From an uncultured Oscillospiraceae bacterium (GTDB lineage Bacteria; Bacillota; Clostridia; Oscillospirales; Ruminococcaceae), in assembly GCA_900556525.1 (NCBI GenBank), contig USOZ01000020.1, positions 1-14,202 of the forward strand: a DNA stretch of 14,202 nucleotides, read 5' to 3'. Made by a program: the position numbers and the translations under genes. The notes under the pieces are model-generated. The model saw nothing but the letters and a program-made list of their open reading frames with translations. It searched no databases and had not been told where the DNA came from. Shown in pieces: positions 1 to 6,393 of the stretch; within the stretch, counting starts at the first letter, position 1; the number at the start of each line of letters is the position of its first letter.

Positions 1-447
1 TTCTGCGGCAGGCTCGTCAGAAAATGTCATTTCAAGCAGTTCTATGCCGTGACCCATAATCGCCATGCCTGCATTCTGGAGAAGCTCAAGCTGGTCAGCC
101 GGGATAGTGAAGCTCATGGAGGAGCTGTCCATCTCGAGCGTGTAGCTGTCGCCGCCCTCTGAAAGAACTGCGCCGTTCAGGGTGCTGATGAAAGGCCAAC
201 CGGCGTCGTTCACCATGGGCTTGATGCACCAGTAGTTCTGACCGTCCATGTCAGCGAGGCTCTCGTTTACGTTGTAGGTGATAGTAACTGTGGTGTCGGG
301 AGTAACGTCTGCGAATTCCTCGGCGCCGATGGTCACGCTGTTGCTCCAGCCGAAGCCGAGGTCCTTGTTGATGGAGTAAGCGCTTGCGGTAACAGAAATT
401 GCTGCAACTGCGGCAGCGGCGGTAATAACGGAGATAAACTTTTTCAT
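1..447 (-). CDS. Secreted protein, beta-sandwich or carbohydrate-binding-like, C-terminus beyond the window
   Basis: The frame is open for 149 codons from an ATG at 447 down to base 1, so only the N-terminal part is present. Residues 1-23 form a clear Sec signal peptide: KK at positions 2-3, an Ala/Val-rich hydrophobic core, and likely cleavage after an A-S-A motif at 21-23. An AAGGAAG ribosome binding site lies 8-10 bases upstream of the ATG. The mature part is acidic and alternates hydrophobic and polar residues. It contains a GFGWSNS segment, a YWCIKP segment and a late MGHGIELLEM strand, a pattern resembling small beta-sandwich carbohydrate-binding modules of ruminococcal extracellular proteins. 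I could not assign a CBM family. It diverges from the regulator at 663 and may belong to the same polysaccharide-related region. Secretion is well supported; function is inference. Confidence 0.8.
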   Translation of the reverse strand, partial: MKKFISVITAAAAVAAISVTASAYSINKDLGFGWSNSVTIGAEEFADVTPDTTVTITYNVNESLADMDGQNYWCIKPMVNDAGWPFISTLNGAVLSEGGDSYTLEMDSSSMSFTIPADQLELLQNAGMAIMGHGIELLEMTFSDEPAAE

Positions 448-524
448 GGTGATTCTTCCTTTCAGATTGCGTTTTGTTGTGCAGACTGCCGTATTTTTCG
501 GCTGTCCGTCCCTTTGATGTCTTT

Positions 525-530
525 ATTATA
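525..530 (-). promoter_or_regulatory. Possible -10 box of the secreted-protein gene
   Basis: Read on the minus strand this is TATAAT, about 78 bases upstream of the ATG at 447. No good -35 hexamer lies 16-18 bases further upstream, so this is either an activator-dependent promoter or a chance match in an AT-rich gap. Confidence 0.35.
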
Positions 531-594
531 GCATTTACTTAACCTGCGTTATATCAGAAATTTAACTTTTGTATCGTCAGTTTATCCGAAATGC

Positions 595-623
595 TTGACG
601 GACGTGAGATTTTTTTGTATAAT
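595..623 (+). promoter_or_regulatory. Sigma-A-type promoter of the AraC-family regulator
   Basis: TTGACG at 595-600 and TATAAT at 618-623 are separated by exactly 17 bases. The predicted start is near 630, about 33 bases before the ATG at 663. A GGAG ribosome binding site lies at 651-654. Near-consensus boxes suggest steady expression of the regulator. Confidence 0.8.
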
Positions 624-662
624 ATATTCAATGATACTATCTTATAAAAAGGAGAAAAGGGA

Positions 663-1424
663 ATGAACGAGCTGCACAAAGAACTGTCGCGCATAGAATT
701 TGAAATGCGCGAAAACTCCATGGCCCACACCCCGGTAGAAAACGAAATGCGTTTCTACGAGGCGGTAAAGCGCGGCGACATGGACGCCGCAAGAACGCTT
801 TCCACGCCGCTTGGCGGGGAGGGCTTCGGCGTGCTTTCCACCGACCGCCTGCGTAATCTGAAATACCACCTTGTTATAACTGTATCGTTCATCACGCGTT
901 TCTGCGTTGAGGGCGGAATGGAGCGCGAAACCGCTTATAATCTCAGCGACCTGTATATAAGGAAAGCAGACCTTGCGGCTTCCGCAGAGGAGATAAACGC
1001 GATACATTCCGAACTTATCACGGATTTCACCGAGCGTATGGCGAAGCTGAAAAATGGCAGCAGCTACTGCTATCAGGTCAAGAAATGCATGGAATACGTC
1101 TACGACCACCTGCACGAAAAGCTGATGGTGAGCGATATTGCGGATGAGCTCGGACTTTCGGTACAGTACCTTTCAAAACTGTTCCGCTTGGAAACCGGAC
1201 TGACGCTTAACCGTTATATATTGAAAAAAAAGATAGACGCCGCCTGCCAGATGCTGAAATATTCCCGGTATGAAGCGGTGGACGTCGGGAATTTCCTGGC
1301 GTTCAGCTCCCACAGCCATTTTATTCAGAAATTCCGCGAGGAAACCGGGCTCACGCCGAAGCAGTACCGCGAAAAGTACTATCATTCGTCTTCCGGAATG
1401 AAAGCCGGAGTGGAAATAAAATAA
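663..1424 (+). CDS. AraC/XylS-family transcriptional regulator
   Basis: This 253-residue protein carries a C-terminal AraC-type DNA-binding domain at about residues 138-238. The first helix-turn-helix is at about 155-176 (VSDIADELGLSVQYLSKLF). The second is at about 203-227 and ends in the family signature around FIQKFREETGLTPKQYR. The N-terminal 130 residues are mostly helical, have no cupin-like sugar-binding pattern I can recognise, and resemble the uncharacterised sensor halves of many Firmicutes AraC proteins. It has its own promoter (595-623). It lies 112 bases upstream of a GH16-GH5 pair on the same strand, so the likely role is control, probably activation, of that pair in response to a beta-glucan oligosaccharide. 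The DNA-binding family is seen directly; ligand and targets are inferred. Confidence 0.9.
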   Translation: MNELHKELSRIEFEMRENSMAHTPVENEMRFYEAVKRGDMDAARTLSTPLGGEGFGVLSTDRLRNLKYHLVITVSFITRFCVEGGMERETAYNLSDLYIRKADLAASAEEINAIHSELITDFTERMAKLKNGSSYCYQVKKCMEYVYDHLHEKLMVSDIADELGLSVQYLSKLFRLETGLTLNRYILKKKIDAACQMLKYSRYEAVDVGNFLAFSSHSHFIQKFREETGLTPKQYREKYYHSSSGMKAGVEIK

Positions 1425-1458
1425 AACTAAAAACGTGATATTTTTATGCGTATCGTAA

Positions 1459-1464
1459 TATAAT
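1459..1464 (+). promoter_or_regulatory. Candidate -10 box for the GH16-GH5 operon
   Basis: TATAAT lies 73 bases before the GH16 ATG. The hexamer 17 bases upstream (1436-1441, TGATAT) is a poor -35, as expected for a promoter needing an AraC-type activator. A 10-base direct repeat, AACGTGATAT, at 1432-1441 and 1524-1533 overlaps this -35 position and the region next to the GH16 ribosome binding site, and could be regulator half-sites. An alternative -10 (TAAAAT) is at 1482-1487. Confidence 0.45.
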
Positions 1465-1536
1465 CGCGCGGGATTTTATGCTAAAATCAAGATACAAGGC
1501 AGAACTCCCAGACCTCAGAAAGGAACGTGATATATT

Positions 1537-2346
1537 ATGAAAAAACACATTATCAGCGTTATGCTCATTGCAGGAACTGTCGCACTCTGCGGCTGTTCTG
1601 CGAATAACGGCGCTTCCTCCGCGGAGAAATCATCGCAGACTTCGGAGGTGACAGCTTCCATGGCAGAAACAACTGAAGCCCCGGCTGAAAGCAGCGTACT
1701 TGCAGACCTCACCGGAACCTACGACGATGTGAGCGAGAAATTCGAGTTTTCGGACGGCTGGTCGAACGGCTCAATGTTCAACTGCACATGGCGCAAGGAC
1801 AATGGCAGTATTTCCGACGGCTCAATGAAGCTTACTATTGATAAGGATCTGCTGGACAAGCCGCCCTATTCCGGCGCGGAGTTCCGCTCCCGGGATTTCT
1901 ACGGCTACGGTATGTATGAAGTTGTTATGAAGCCGATAAAGAACGACGGCGTGGTAAGCTCGTTCTTCACCTATACGGGACCCTCGGACAACAACCCGTG
2001 GGACGAGATAGACATTGAGTTCCTCGGAAAGGACACCACAAAGGTGCAGTTCAACTACTTCACCGGCGGCAGGGGAAATCACGAATTCCTGTACGATCTC
2101 GGCTTTGACGCTTCCGAGGAGTTCCATACCTACGGATTTGACTGGCAGGCGGACAGTATCACATGGTATGTTGACGGCAAGGCGGTCTACACGGCGACAG
2201 AGAATATTCCCTCCACCCCTGGCAAGATAATGATGAACGTATGGCCGGGAACAGGCGTCGACGGCTGGCTGAACGCGTTTGACGGCACGGTTCCGATTAC
2301 CGCAGAATATAAGTCCGTGGACTTTACGGCGGCAGAGGAGGGCTGA
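1537..2346 (+). CDS. GH16 licheninase (endo-beta-1,3-1,4-glucanase), lipoprotein
   Basis: This 269-residue enzyme hydrolyses mixed-linkage beta-glucan such as lichenan or cereal beta-glucan (EC 3.2.1.73 type). Residues 1-20 are a lipoprotein signal with the lipid-carrying cysteine at 20 (LCGC). A Ser/Thr/Glu-rich linker follows at 21-55, so the enzyme should be tethered outside the membrane. The catalytic domain spans about 60-265. It contains YSGAEFRS (111-118) and the GH16 active-site motif DEIDIE at 156-161, in which Glu157 is the nucleophile, Asp159 the assisting residue and Glu161 the acid/base. Flanking segments such as [22 protein letters not shown] and [11 protein letters not shown] closely match Bacillus-type lichenases (known as bglS or licB in other species). 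AAAGGAA about 12 bases before the ATG is the ribosome binding site. It is followed after two bases by the GH5 gene. Confidence 0.95.
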   Translation: MKKHIISVMLIAGTVALCGCSANNGASSAEKSSQTSEVTASMAETTEAPAESSVLADLTGTYDDVSEKFEFSDGWSNGSMFNCTWRKDNGSISDGSMKLTIDKDLLDKPPYSGAEFRSRDFYGYGMYEVVMKPIKNDGVVSSFFTYTGPSDNNPWDEIDIEFLGKDTTKVQFNYFTGGRGNHEFLYDLGFDASEEFHTYGFDWQADSITWYVDGKAVYTATENIPSTPGKIMMNVWPGTGVDGWLNAFDGTVPITAEYKSVDFTAAEEG

Positions 2347-2348
2347 AA

Positions 2349-3380
2349 ATGAACGAATTCAAGGGATACAGGAACGGCGTTGACCTCGGAGGCTGGCTAT
2401 CCCAGTGTGGCTACGAAAAAGAGCATATCGAGAGCTTTATTACCGAATCGGATATCGCAAAAATAGCTTCGTGGGGCTGCGACCATGTACGCCTGCCGTT
2501 TGACTACAACATAATTCTTGATGAAAACGGCGACGTGCTGGAAAGCGGACTGAAGCTGCTCGGCCGCTGCGCGGACTGGTGCAGGGCGCACGGGCTTAAT
2601 ATAATTCTCGACCTGCATAAGACTATGGGATTTTCGTTTGACAAAGGCGAGCAGGAATCCGGGTTCTTTGAGAATCAGCGCTATCAGGATATTTTCGTGA
2701 ACCTCTGGAGCCGCATTGCAAAGCGCTTCGGCGGCAGAAACGACGTTGCGTTTGAACTGCTAAACGAGATAACCGAGCGCCGCTTTGCAGAGATATGGAA
2801 CCGTATCGCCGCACGCACGATAACCGAGATACGCAGGTACGCTTCGGAGAATTTCGTGCTCATCGGCGGTATTTATCAGAACGGCATTTTCGGTCTGACG
2901 CTGCTTGACAAGCCGTGCGACGAGCATATCGTGTTCAATTTCCACTACTACAATCCGCTGGTGTTCACGCATCAGAAAGCGCACTGGATAGATAAAATGA
3001 CGGACGAGTGTGAGATAAGCTATCCCGGTCCAACAAAGGAATATTATGAAAAATCCCTTGAATTCATCGGTCCGGATCTCGCGCAGGCTTATGAGAATTA
3101 CCCCGCGGATATTGTAGACCGCCGTTTCATGGAAGCGGAAATGCAGGTTGCAGCTGATGTCGGCAAGAAAATGAACGTCCCGGTGTACTGCGGGGAATAT
3201 GGTGTTATCGACAAGGTGAGCGGCGCTGACCTGCTCCGCTGGTACGATGATATCCACGCCGTATTCGACAAATTTGGTTTCGGTCGTGCTGCGTGGAACT
3301 ACAAGGAAAAGGATTTCGGAATAATTGACGAGTGCCGCGCGGATATCGCAGATGAGATCGTAAAACATCTGAAACGATAA
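2349..3380 (+). CDS. GH5 endo-beta-glucanase, CelC-like, cytoplasmic
   Basis: This 343-residue TIM-barrel glycosidase has no signal peptide and no accessory module, and begins directly with the GH5 opening GVDLGGWLSQ (10-19). Key residues fall where the family requires them: Arg48 in HVRLP, His90, Asn139-Glu140 (acid/base, in FELLNE), His199 in FNFHYYNP and Glu283 (nucleophile, in YCGEYGV). Sequence and length closely resemble Clostridium thermocellum CelC, an endoglucanase active on beta-1,4, mixed-linkage and some beta-1,3 glucans and encoded beside a laminarinase and a regulator. The ATG is 3 bases after the GH16 stop and its GGAGG ribosome binding site lies within the last GH16 codons, so the two are co-translated. 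Without an export signal it probably cleaves imported oligosaccharides. Exact substrate is inferred. Confidence 0.93.
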   Translation: MNEFKGYRNGVDLGGWLSQCGYEKEHIESFITESDIAKIASWGCDHVRLPFDYNIILDENGDVLESGLKLLGRCADWCRAHGLNIILDLHKTMGFSFDKGEQESGFFENQRYQDIFVNLWSRIAKRFGGRNDVAFELLNEITERRFAEIWNRIAARTITEIRRYASENFVLIGGIYQNGIFGLTLLDKPCDEHIVFNFHYYNPLVFTHQKAHWIDKMTDECEISYPGPTKEYYEKSLEFIGPDLAQAYENYPADIVDRRFMEAEMQVAADVGKKMNVPVYCGEYGVIDKVSGADLLRWYDDIHAVFDKFGFGRAAWNYKEKDFGIIDECRADIADEIVKHLKR

Positions 3381-3390
3381 TTGCAAACGA

Positions 3391-3420
3391 GCAGGTGCAA
3401 AATGCGCCTGCCTGTTTATA
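3391..3420 (+). terminator. Intrinsic terminator after the GH16-GH5 operon
   Basis: The arms GCAGGTGC (3391-3398) and GCGCCTGC (3404-3411) form an 8-bp stem with one G-T wobble and a 5-base loop, starting 11 bases after the GH5 stop. The following tract (CTGTTTATA) is only moderately T-rich, so termination may be partial. Confidence 0.6.
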
Positions 3421-3444
3421 TCCTGAAGAAATACAGATATTATT

Positions 3445-3534
3445 CTAAGGCAACACCGCACAATTAACGGCTATCGCTTTTGCCGCACGCTTGCTTGCAT
3501 CTTGCACAATTCGTCCTAGCAAGGTGTCAGCCAT
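3445..3534 (-). other. Short open frame in a repeat-like gap, 29 codons
   Basis: The 260-base gap between the GH5 terminator and the insertion sequence carries a clean minus-strand frame from ATG at 3534 to TAG at 3445. It includes the segment DTLLGRIVQDASKRAAKAIA, which is alanine- and lysine-rich with an amphipathic look. The frame stays open for ten more codons upstream. There is no ribosome binding site and no recognisable domain. The stretch has the composition of a dispersed repeat or an old insertion-sequence end rather than a gene. I list it as an unexplained segment, not a firm coding region. Confidence 0.25.
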
Positions 3535-3639
3535 ACGAGGGGGTTTGAAGAAGCAGTCGGTGTGCTATACACATTTTCTCTTTTCAAACCAGTTTTTAGA
3601 AGTTTCCTGATAATACTGCATTAAAAATGATGTTGTATA

Positions 3640-3657
3640 GGTAACCTCTAAAAACCC
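3640..3657 (+). repeat. Left terminal inverted repeat of the IS5-like element
   Basis: This 18-bp sequence, beginning GGTAACCTC and ending AAACCC, is matched perfectly in reverse complement at 4848-4865. Including the flanking TA it extends to 20 bp. Confidence 0.95.
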
Positions 3658-3693
3658 CTATGAAAAAGAAGAAAAAAGTGATATAATAAGGAA

Positions 3694-4716
3694 ATGAAAC
3701 AGAAAACAATATTTGATGAAGAAAACAGATTAGAGCTGCTAAGTCAGTTAGGAGATCCATTAGAAATATTGAACAGAGTAATCAAGTGGGAAAAGTTCCG
3801 CAGCGTACTGAACCAAGGGTGTCGAAAGGAGGACACAGGAAAGGGAGGACGCCCGCCGTATGACGTGGTAATGATGTTCAAGATATTGGTATTGCAGCGG
3901 CTGTATAACCTGTCAGACGATCAGACAGAATATCAGATCAATGACAGAATGAGCTTTATGAGATTTCTGGGAATAAACCTTTGCGATAAAGTCCCTGATG
4001 CGAAGACGATCTGGAAATTCAAGAATGACCTTGCAGAAATGGAAACAGTAGACAAATTATTCTGTATGTTTGACGAGCATCTTGAAAAAGAAGGACTGAT
4101 CAGCCACAAAGGTACGATAGTTGACGCAACGTTCGTTGACGCACCACGACAGAGAAACAGCAGGGACGAGAACAAAAAAATCAAAGACGGTGAGATTCCC
4201 GAGGAATGGGAAAAGCCCGAAAACAAAAGTAAACTCGCTCAGAAAGACATAGACGCAGACTGGACAAAGAAGAACGGCGAACGGCATTTCGGGTATAAGG
4301 ACCATGTAAAATGTGATGCCGACAGCAAGCTGATAACAAACTATAGCGTAACCAGTGCGTCAGTGCATGACAGCCAGCGCTGCCTAGTATTTATTGGCCA
4401 AGAAGACGAAGTGCTGTATGCAGACAGCGCATATTCAGGAAAACCAATCGCCTTAGCTCTGCCTGATAGCTGTGAAAATCAGATTTGTGAAAAAGGATAT
4501 CGCAACTCTCCGCTGACCTCAGAGCAGAAAATGAATAACCGCAGGAAATCCAGAATCAGATGCCGCATTGAACATATCTTTGGCTTCATGACAGGGGCTA
4601 TGCATGGCATAACAGTAAGAAGCATAGGCATTACACGTGCATGGATGAATATCGGAATCACCAATCTGGTATATAACTTTTGCAGGTACAGTTACTTAAA
4701 ACGAGCCTCTGCCTGA
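3694..4716 (+). CDS. IS5-family DDE transposase
   Basis: This 340-residue transposase has an N-terminal DNA-binding region (about 10-125, including KGGRPPYDVVMMFKILVLQ) and an RNase H-like catalytic core. The visible DDE residues are Asp144 (IVDATFVDAP), Asp244 (YADSAYSG) and Glu293 (RCRIEHIFGFM), with the IS5-type HFGYKDHVKCD strand at 198-208 between the first two. A charged Lys/Glu-rich insertion lies at about 155-190. Length is normal for the family and no frameshift is seen. No usable ribosome binding site precedes the ATG. A TATAAT at 3682-3687 ends only 6 bases before the ATG, so any transcript from it would be essentially leaderless and poorly translated, which would keep transposition low. 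It lies alone between the inverted repeats. Confidence 0.93.
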   Translation: MKQKTIFDEENRLELLSQLGDPLEILNRVIKWEKFRSVLNQGCRKEDTGKGGRPPYDVVMMFKILVLQRLYNLSDDQTEYQINDRMSFMRFLGINLCDKVPDAKTIWKFKNDLAEMETVDKLFCMFDEHLEKEGLISHKGTIVDATFVDAPRQRNSRDENKKIKDGEIPEEWEKPENKSKLAQKDIDADWTKKNGERHFGYKDHVKCDADSKLITNYSVTSASVHDSQRCLVFIGQEDEVLYADSAYSGKPIALALPDSCENQICEKGYRNSPLTSEQKMNNRRKSRIRCRIEHIFGFMTGAMHGITVRSIGITRAWMNIGITNLVYNFCRYSYLKRASA

Positions 4717-4847
4717 TATGGGATAACTGTGCCCTTTTTCAACTAATAAAAGGTAACAATCAAGGTAAAGTTCCTGTTTCAAAGCATTATTTGCAAGTCA
4801 ACATTTGACCGATTATGCTAAATGCCTCTATTTGCCTGTATTTTTGT

Positions 4848-4865
4848 GGGTTTTTAGAGGTTACC
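4848..4865 (-). repeat. Right terminal inverted repeat of the IS5-like element
   Basis: This is the exact 18-bp reverse complement of 3640-3657 and is followed by TA (4866-4867), matching the TA before the left end. Confidence 0.95.
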
Positions 4866-4950
4866 TAATATAAAAAATTTACTTACTTCATTAAATGAAA
4901 GGGAGTTTATAGAAGTTTTGAGAAAAGCCATAAACTTTTCGTTACAATGA

Positions 4951-5180
4951 CAATGCTGAAATCAGATTCTTGAAGATAACAATTTATTTTATTTTTGCCA
5001 CAGGTTTTCCTCATGTGATGACATTAATAGTAAACGTAAAAACATCTTGTTTGGTCTAGCAACTGACCCATACTTATTCACCGATCATTTTTCACATTAA
5101 TTACGTGCAAAATCGTTGAAAGCCTCACGCAAAGAGGAAATTCAACAATAATAACTCAATACCAGTATGAAAAACAATTT
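4951..5180. other. AT-rich gap between the insertion sequence and the mobile element
   Basis: I see no gene, tRNA or terminator in this stretch. It should contain the left end of the mobilizable element, but no copy of the tRNA-like sequence found at 9988-10010 and no copy of the TAGCGGACA repeat is present. The left boundary therefore cannot be placed. Confidence 0.5.
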
Positions 5181-5792
5181 TCACCTCCACGGCAGATTAT
5201 CCTGTTTATATCCCTCCAAGCTGGATTTCACCGCTTCCGTCACCTGATTAAACATAAACTGCCTATAAGCCGCAGCAAGCATCTCTTTGCGTTTTTCATC
5301 GCCGAGGGCAACATAATTCTCCCACTCATTTTCCAAACCGGTGAACTTCTCAAAACAGCGAAACAGTGCCCCTAGCACACTGGAAGCTTCATCTTCTCCG
5401 CTGTAAAATTCGTAATCCTCGCAAAGTTCTTGAAACAAGTGGTTGATTACGGACAGTTTTTCGTAGTCCTTATCCTTGACAAGCTGCGCCAAAAACTCTG
5501 CGGCGCTGTCGGACAACCCCGTAAACTCGCACACGGTTTTCATCTTTCCTTTCTGCGCTGTTGTGTTCGTTCTGCCAATAAGGTAGTCTGCGTTCACATT
5601 CAGTACATTAGCAATTCTCGCAAGTATCTCAATATCGGGCATACGCTTGTCATTCTCATAGTAGCCCAGCGTGCTTTTAGAAATCCCCACCATATCTGCG
5701 AACTGCTCGATGGTGTAGCCATGCTCCTTGCGAAGCTCTTTCAATCTTTTTCCAAACACCTGTTCGCAGGTGTTTTTTGTTTCCGGTACCAT
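5181..5792 (-). CDS. XRE-family transcriptional repressor of the mobile element
   Basis: This 203-residue protein has a Cro/C1-type helix-turn-helix at about residues 13-72. Its core reads KELRKEHGYTIEQFADMVGI followed by SKSTLGYYENDKRMPD, then a conserved LNVNADYLIGR ending. The C-terminal 125 residues are helical and acidic with no recognised catalytic motif (no LexA-type peptidase, no IrrE/ImmA-type zinc site). A perfect AGGAGG (5799-5804 on the plus strand) precedes the ATG by 6 bases. A minus-strand -10 (TATAGT at 5823-5828) lies upstream. It is transcribed away from the mobilisation genes across a shared control region containing a perfect inverted repeat, which is the usual layout of a mobile-element repressor controlling both directions. 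The repressor role is inferred from fold and position. Confidence 0.88.
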   Translation of the reverse strand: MVPETKNTCEQVFGKRLKELRKEHGYTIEQFADMVGISKSTLGYYENDKRMPDIEILARIANVLNVNADYLIGRTNTTAQKGKMKTVCEFTGLSDSAAEFLAQLVKDKDYEKLSVINHLFQELCEDYEFYSGEDEASSVLGALFRCFEKFTGLENEWENYVALGDEKRKEMLAAAYRQFMFNQVTEAVKSSLEGYKQDNLPWR

Positions 5793-5828
5793 AGTGTTCC
5801 TCCTCGTAATGTTATTAAAAAGACTATA

Positions 5829-5858
5829 TTTGTGGAATTAAAGACGAATATCCACAAA
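5829..5858. promoter_or_regulatory. Candidate repressor operator between divergent promoters
   Basis: TTTGTGGA (5829-5836) and TCCACAAA (5851-5858) form a perfect 8-bp inverted repeat with a 14-base spacer, so half-site centres are 22 bases apart, about two helical turns. The left arm abuts the -10 of the XRE gene and the right arm ends 4 bases before the -35 of the rightward promoter. This is a good position for dual control by the XRE protein. Confidence 0.55.
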
Positions 5859-5862
5859 CATC

Positions 5863-5891
5863 TTGACAGACCTACTGCGAAATGATATAAT
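5863..5891 (+). promoter_or_regulatory. Perfect-consensus promoter for the mobilisation genes
   Basis: TTGACA (5863-5868) and TATAAT (5886-5891) are separated by exactly 17 bases, the full sigma-A consensus. It reads rightward towards the small HTH gene and the relaxase. Such a strong promoter in a quiescent element implies repression, presumably by the XRE protein. Confidence 0.88.
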
Positions 5892-5947
5892 CACATCGTC
5901 ACTCACAATAGTCATCTTTACAGCTATGATACCACGATGGTGATTAT
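5887..5947. repeat. Long inverted repeat overlapping the -10 box
   Basis: ATAATCACATCGT (5887-5899) is mirrored by ACGATGGTGATTAT (5934-5947), differing by a single extra base, across a 34-base spacer. The left arm contains most of the TATAAT box, and the right arm carries a second TATAAT on the opposite strand (5943-5948). It could be a second operator bound as a loop, or, in the transcript, part of a leader hairpin. Confidence 0.5.
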
Positions 5948-6013
5948 ATGTCAAGTGGAAATTTCAAATCAGAAGGATTTTTTTCTTTCAGTTTTGCGAA
6001 AGGAGGTTCTGCA

Positions 6014-6241
6014 ATGATAACATACGAACCGTTTTGGGATTACCTCGACTGGCACGAAATATCGACCTACACGCTGATCACCAAACATCACGTCAGCAGC
6101 AGTACGATAAACCGTCTGCGGCATAATCAGCCGGTCAGCACAGCGACAATAGACAAGCTCTGCGAAATTCTGAAATGCCCGGTCGATGATGTTATTACGT
6201 ATGTCGAAAAGGCTAAATCGAGCGATTTGCGATCTGGTTGA
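6014..6241 (+). CDS. Small Cro/C1-type HTH protein
   Basis: This 75-residue protein is essentially a single helix-turn-helix domain: ISTYTLITKHHVSSSTINRL, then a short turn and STATIDKLCEILKCPVDDVI. This matches the small HTH_26-type regulators common in Firmicutes mobile elements. The ATG at 6014 is chosen over an upstream in-frame ATG at 5948 because AAAGGAGG (5999-6006) lies 7 bases before it. The upstream start has no such site and would begin inside the inverted repeat at 5934-5947. It is the first gene after the strong rightward promoter and precedes the relaxase gene by 294 bases. A role in tuning the mobilisation or excision genes is likely but inferred. Confidence 0.82.
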   Translation: MITYEPFWDYLDWHEISTYTLITKHHVSSSTINRLRHNQPVSTATIDKLCEILKCPVDDVITYVEKAKSSDLRSG

Positions 6242-6322
6242 AAGCTCGACTACATGGCGATTCTGCCGGAATTTGCGTGTGTTCCACACGCCGACAATAC
6301 CGCAGGTTTTCAAGAGGTTTTA

Positions 6323-6370
6323 GGTGGTCTCCCCTTGCGAGGGGAGGTGCCACGAAGTGACAGAGGGGCT
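6323..6370. repeat. Palindromic repeat of a dispersed type
   Basis: CTCCCCT (6329-6335) and AGGGGAG (6340-6346) form a 7-bp stem with a TGCG loop, flanked by TGG and GGTGCCA. The tail CACGAAGTGACAGAGGGG follows (6351-6368). From memory, near-identical palindromes are scattered through many Clostridia genomes as REP- or MITE-like units. Here it sits between the HTH gene and the candidate oriT. No T-run follows, so it is not a classical terminator. Confidence 0.55.
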
Positions 6371-6393
6371 GACCGACAGACGGAAGCTTCCCT

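Larger units (their letters stand above)
3638..4867 (+). mobile_element. Intact IS5-like insertion sequence with TA target duplication
   Basis: The element itself is 3640-4865 (1226 bp). Its ends are perfect 18-bp inverted repeats beginning GGTAACC, at 3640-3657 and 4848-4865. The flanking dinucleotide TA at 3638-3639 and 4866-4867 is the likely target duplication, as in IS5-family subgroups that insert at TA. One complete transposase gene fills it. Intact ends and an undamaged frame point to a recent insertion. The family is assigned from the transposase; the subgroup is not. Confidence 0.9.
3600..4950 (+). pseudogene. Possible gene remnant split by the IS5-like element
   Basis: If the insertion sequence (3640-4865) and one copy of its TA duplication are removed, 3600-3639 joins 4868-4950 in frame. 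The result is a 40-codon sequence ending in TGA at 4948-4950. It begins KFPDNTALKMMLYNIKN before and across the junction and continues LTSLNEREFIEVLRKAINF. The composition is protein-like. The first part weakly recalls the end of IS256/Mutator-type transposases (a FP-x3-L-x2-LY pattern); the second part does not. A TAG at 3597-3599 precedes it and no start is visible, so it was already truncated before the insertion. The call is tentative. Confidence 0.35.

Noticed and set aside
642..1115. Minus-strand open frame of 157 codons
   Set aside because: It is fully antisense to the AraC-type regulator, has no ribosome binding site and no protein family pattern.
2760..3461. Minus-strand open frame of 233 codons
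   Set aside because: It is antisense to the GH5 gene, whose catalytic residues are all in place on the plus strand; the long frame is a by-product of codon bias.
5430..5885. Plus-strand open frame of 151 codons
   Set aside because: It is antisense to the XRE repressor and overlaps the divergent promoter region; there is no coding evidence.
5948..6013. Upstream start for the small HTH gene
   Set aside because: It has no ribosome binding site and lies at the inverted repeat; AAAGGAGG clearly serves the ATG at 6014.
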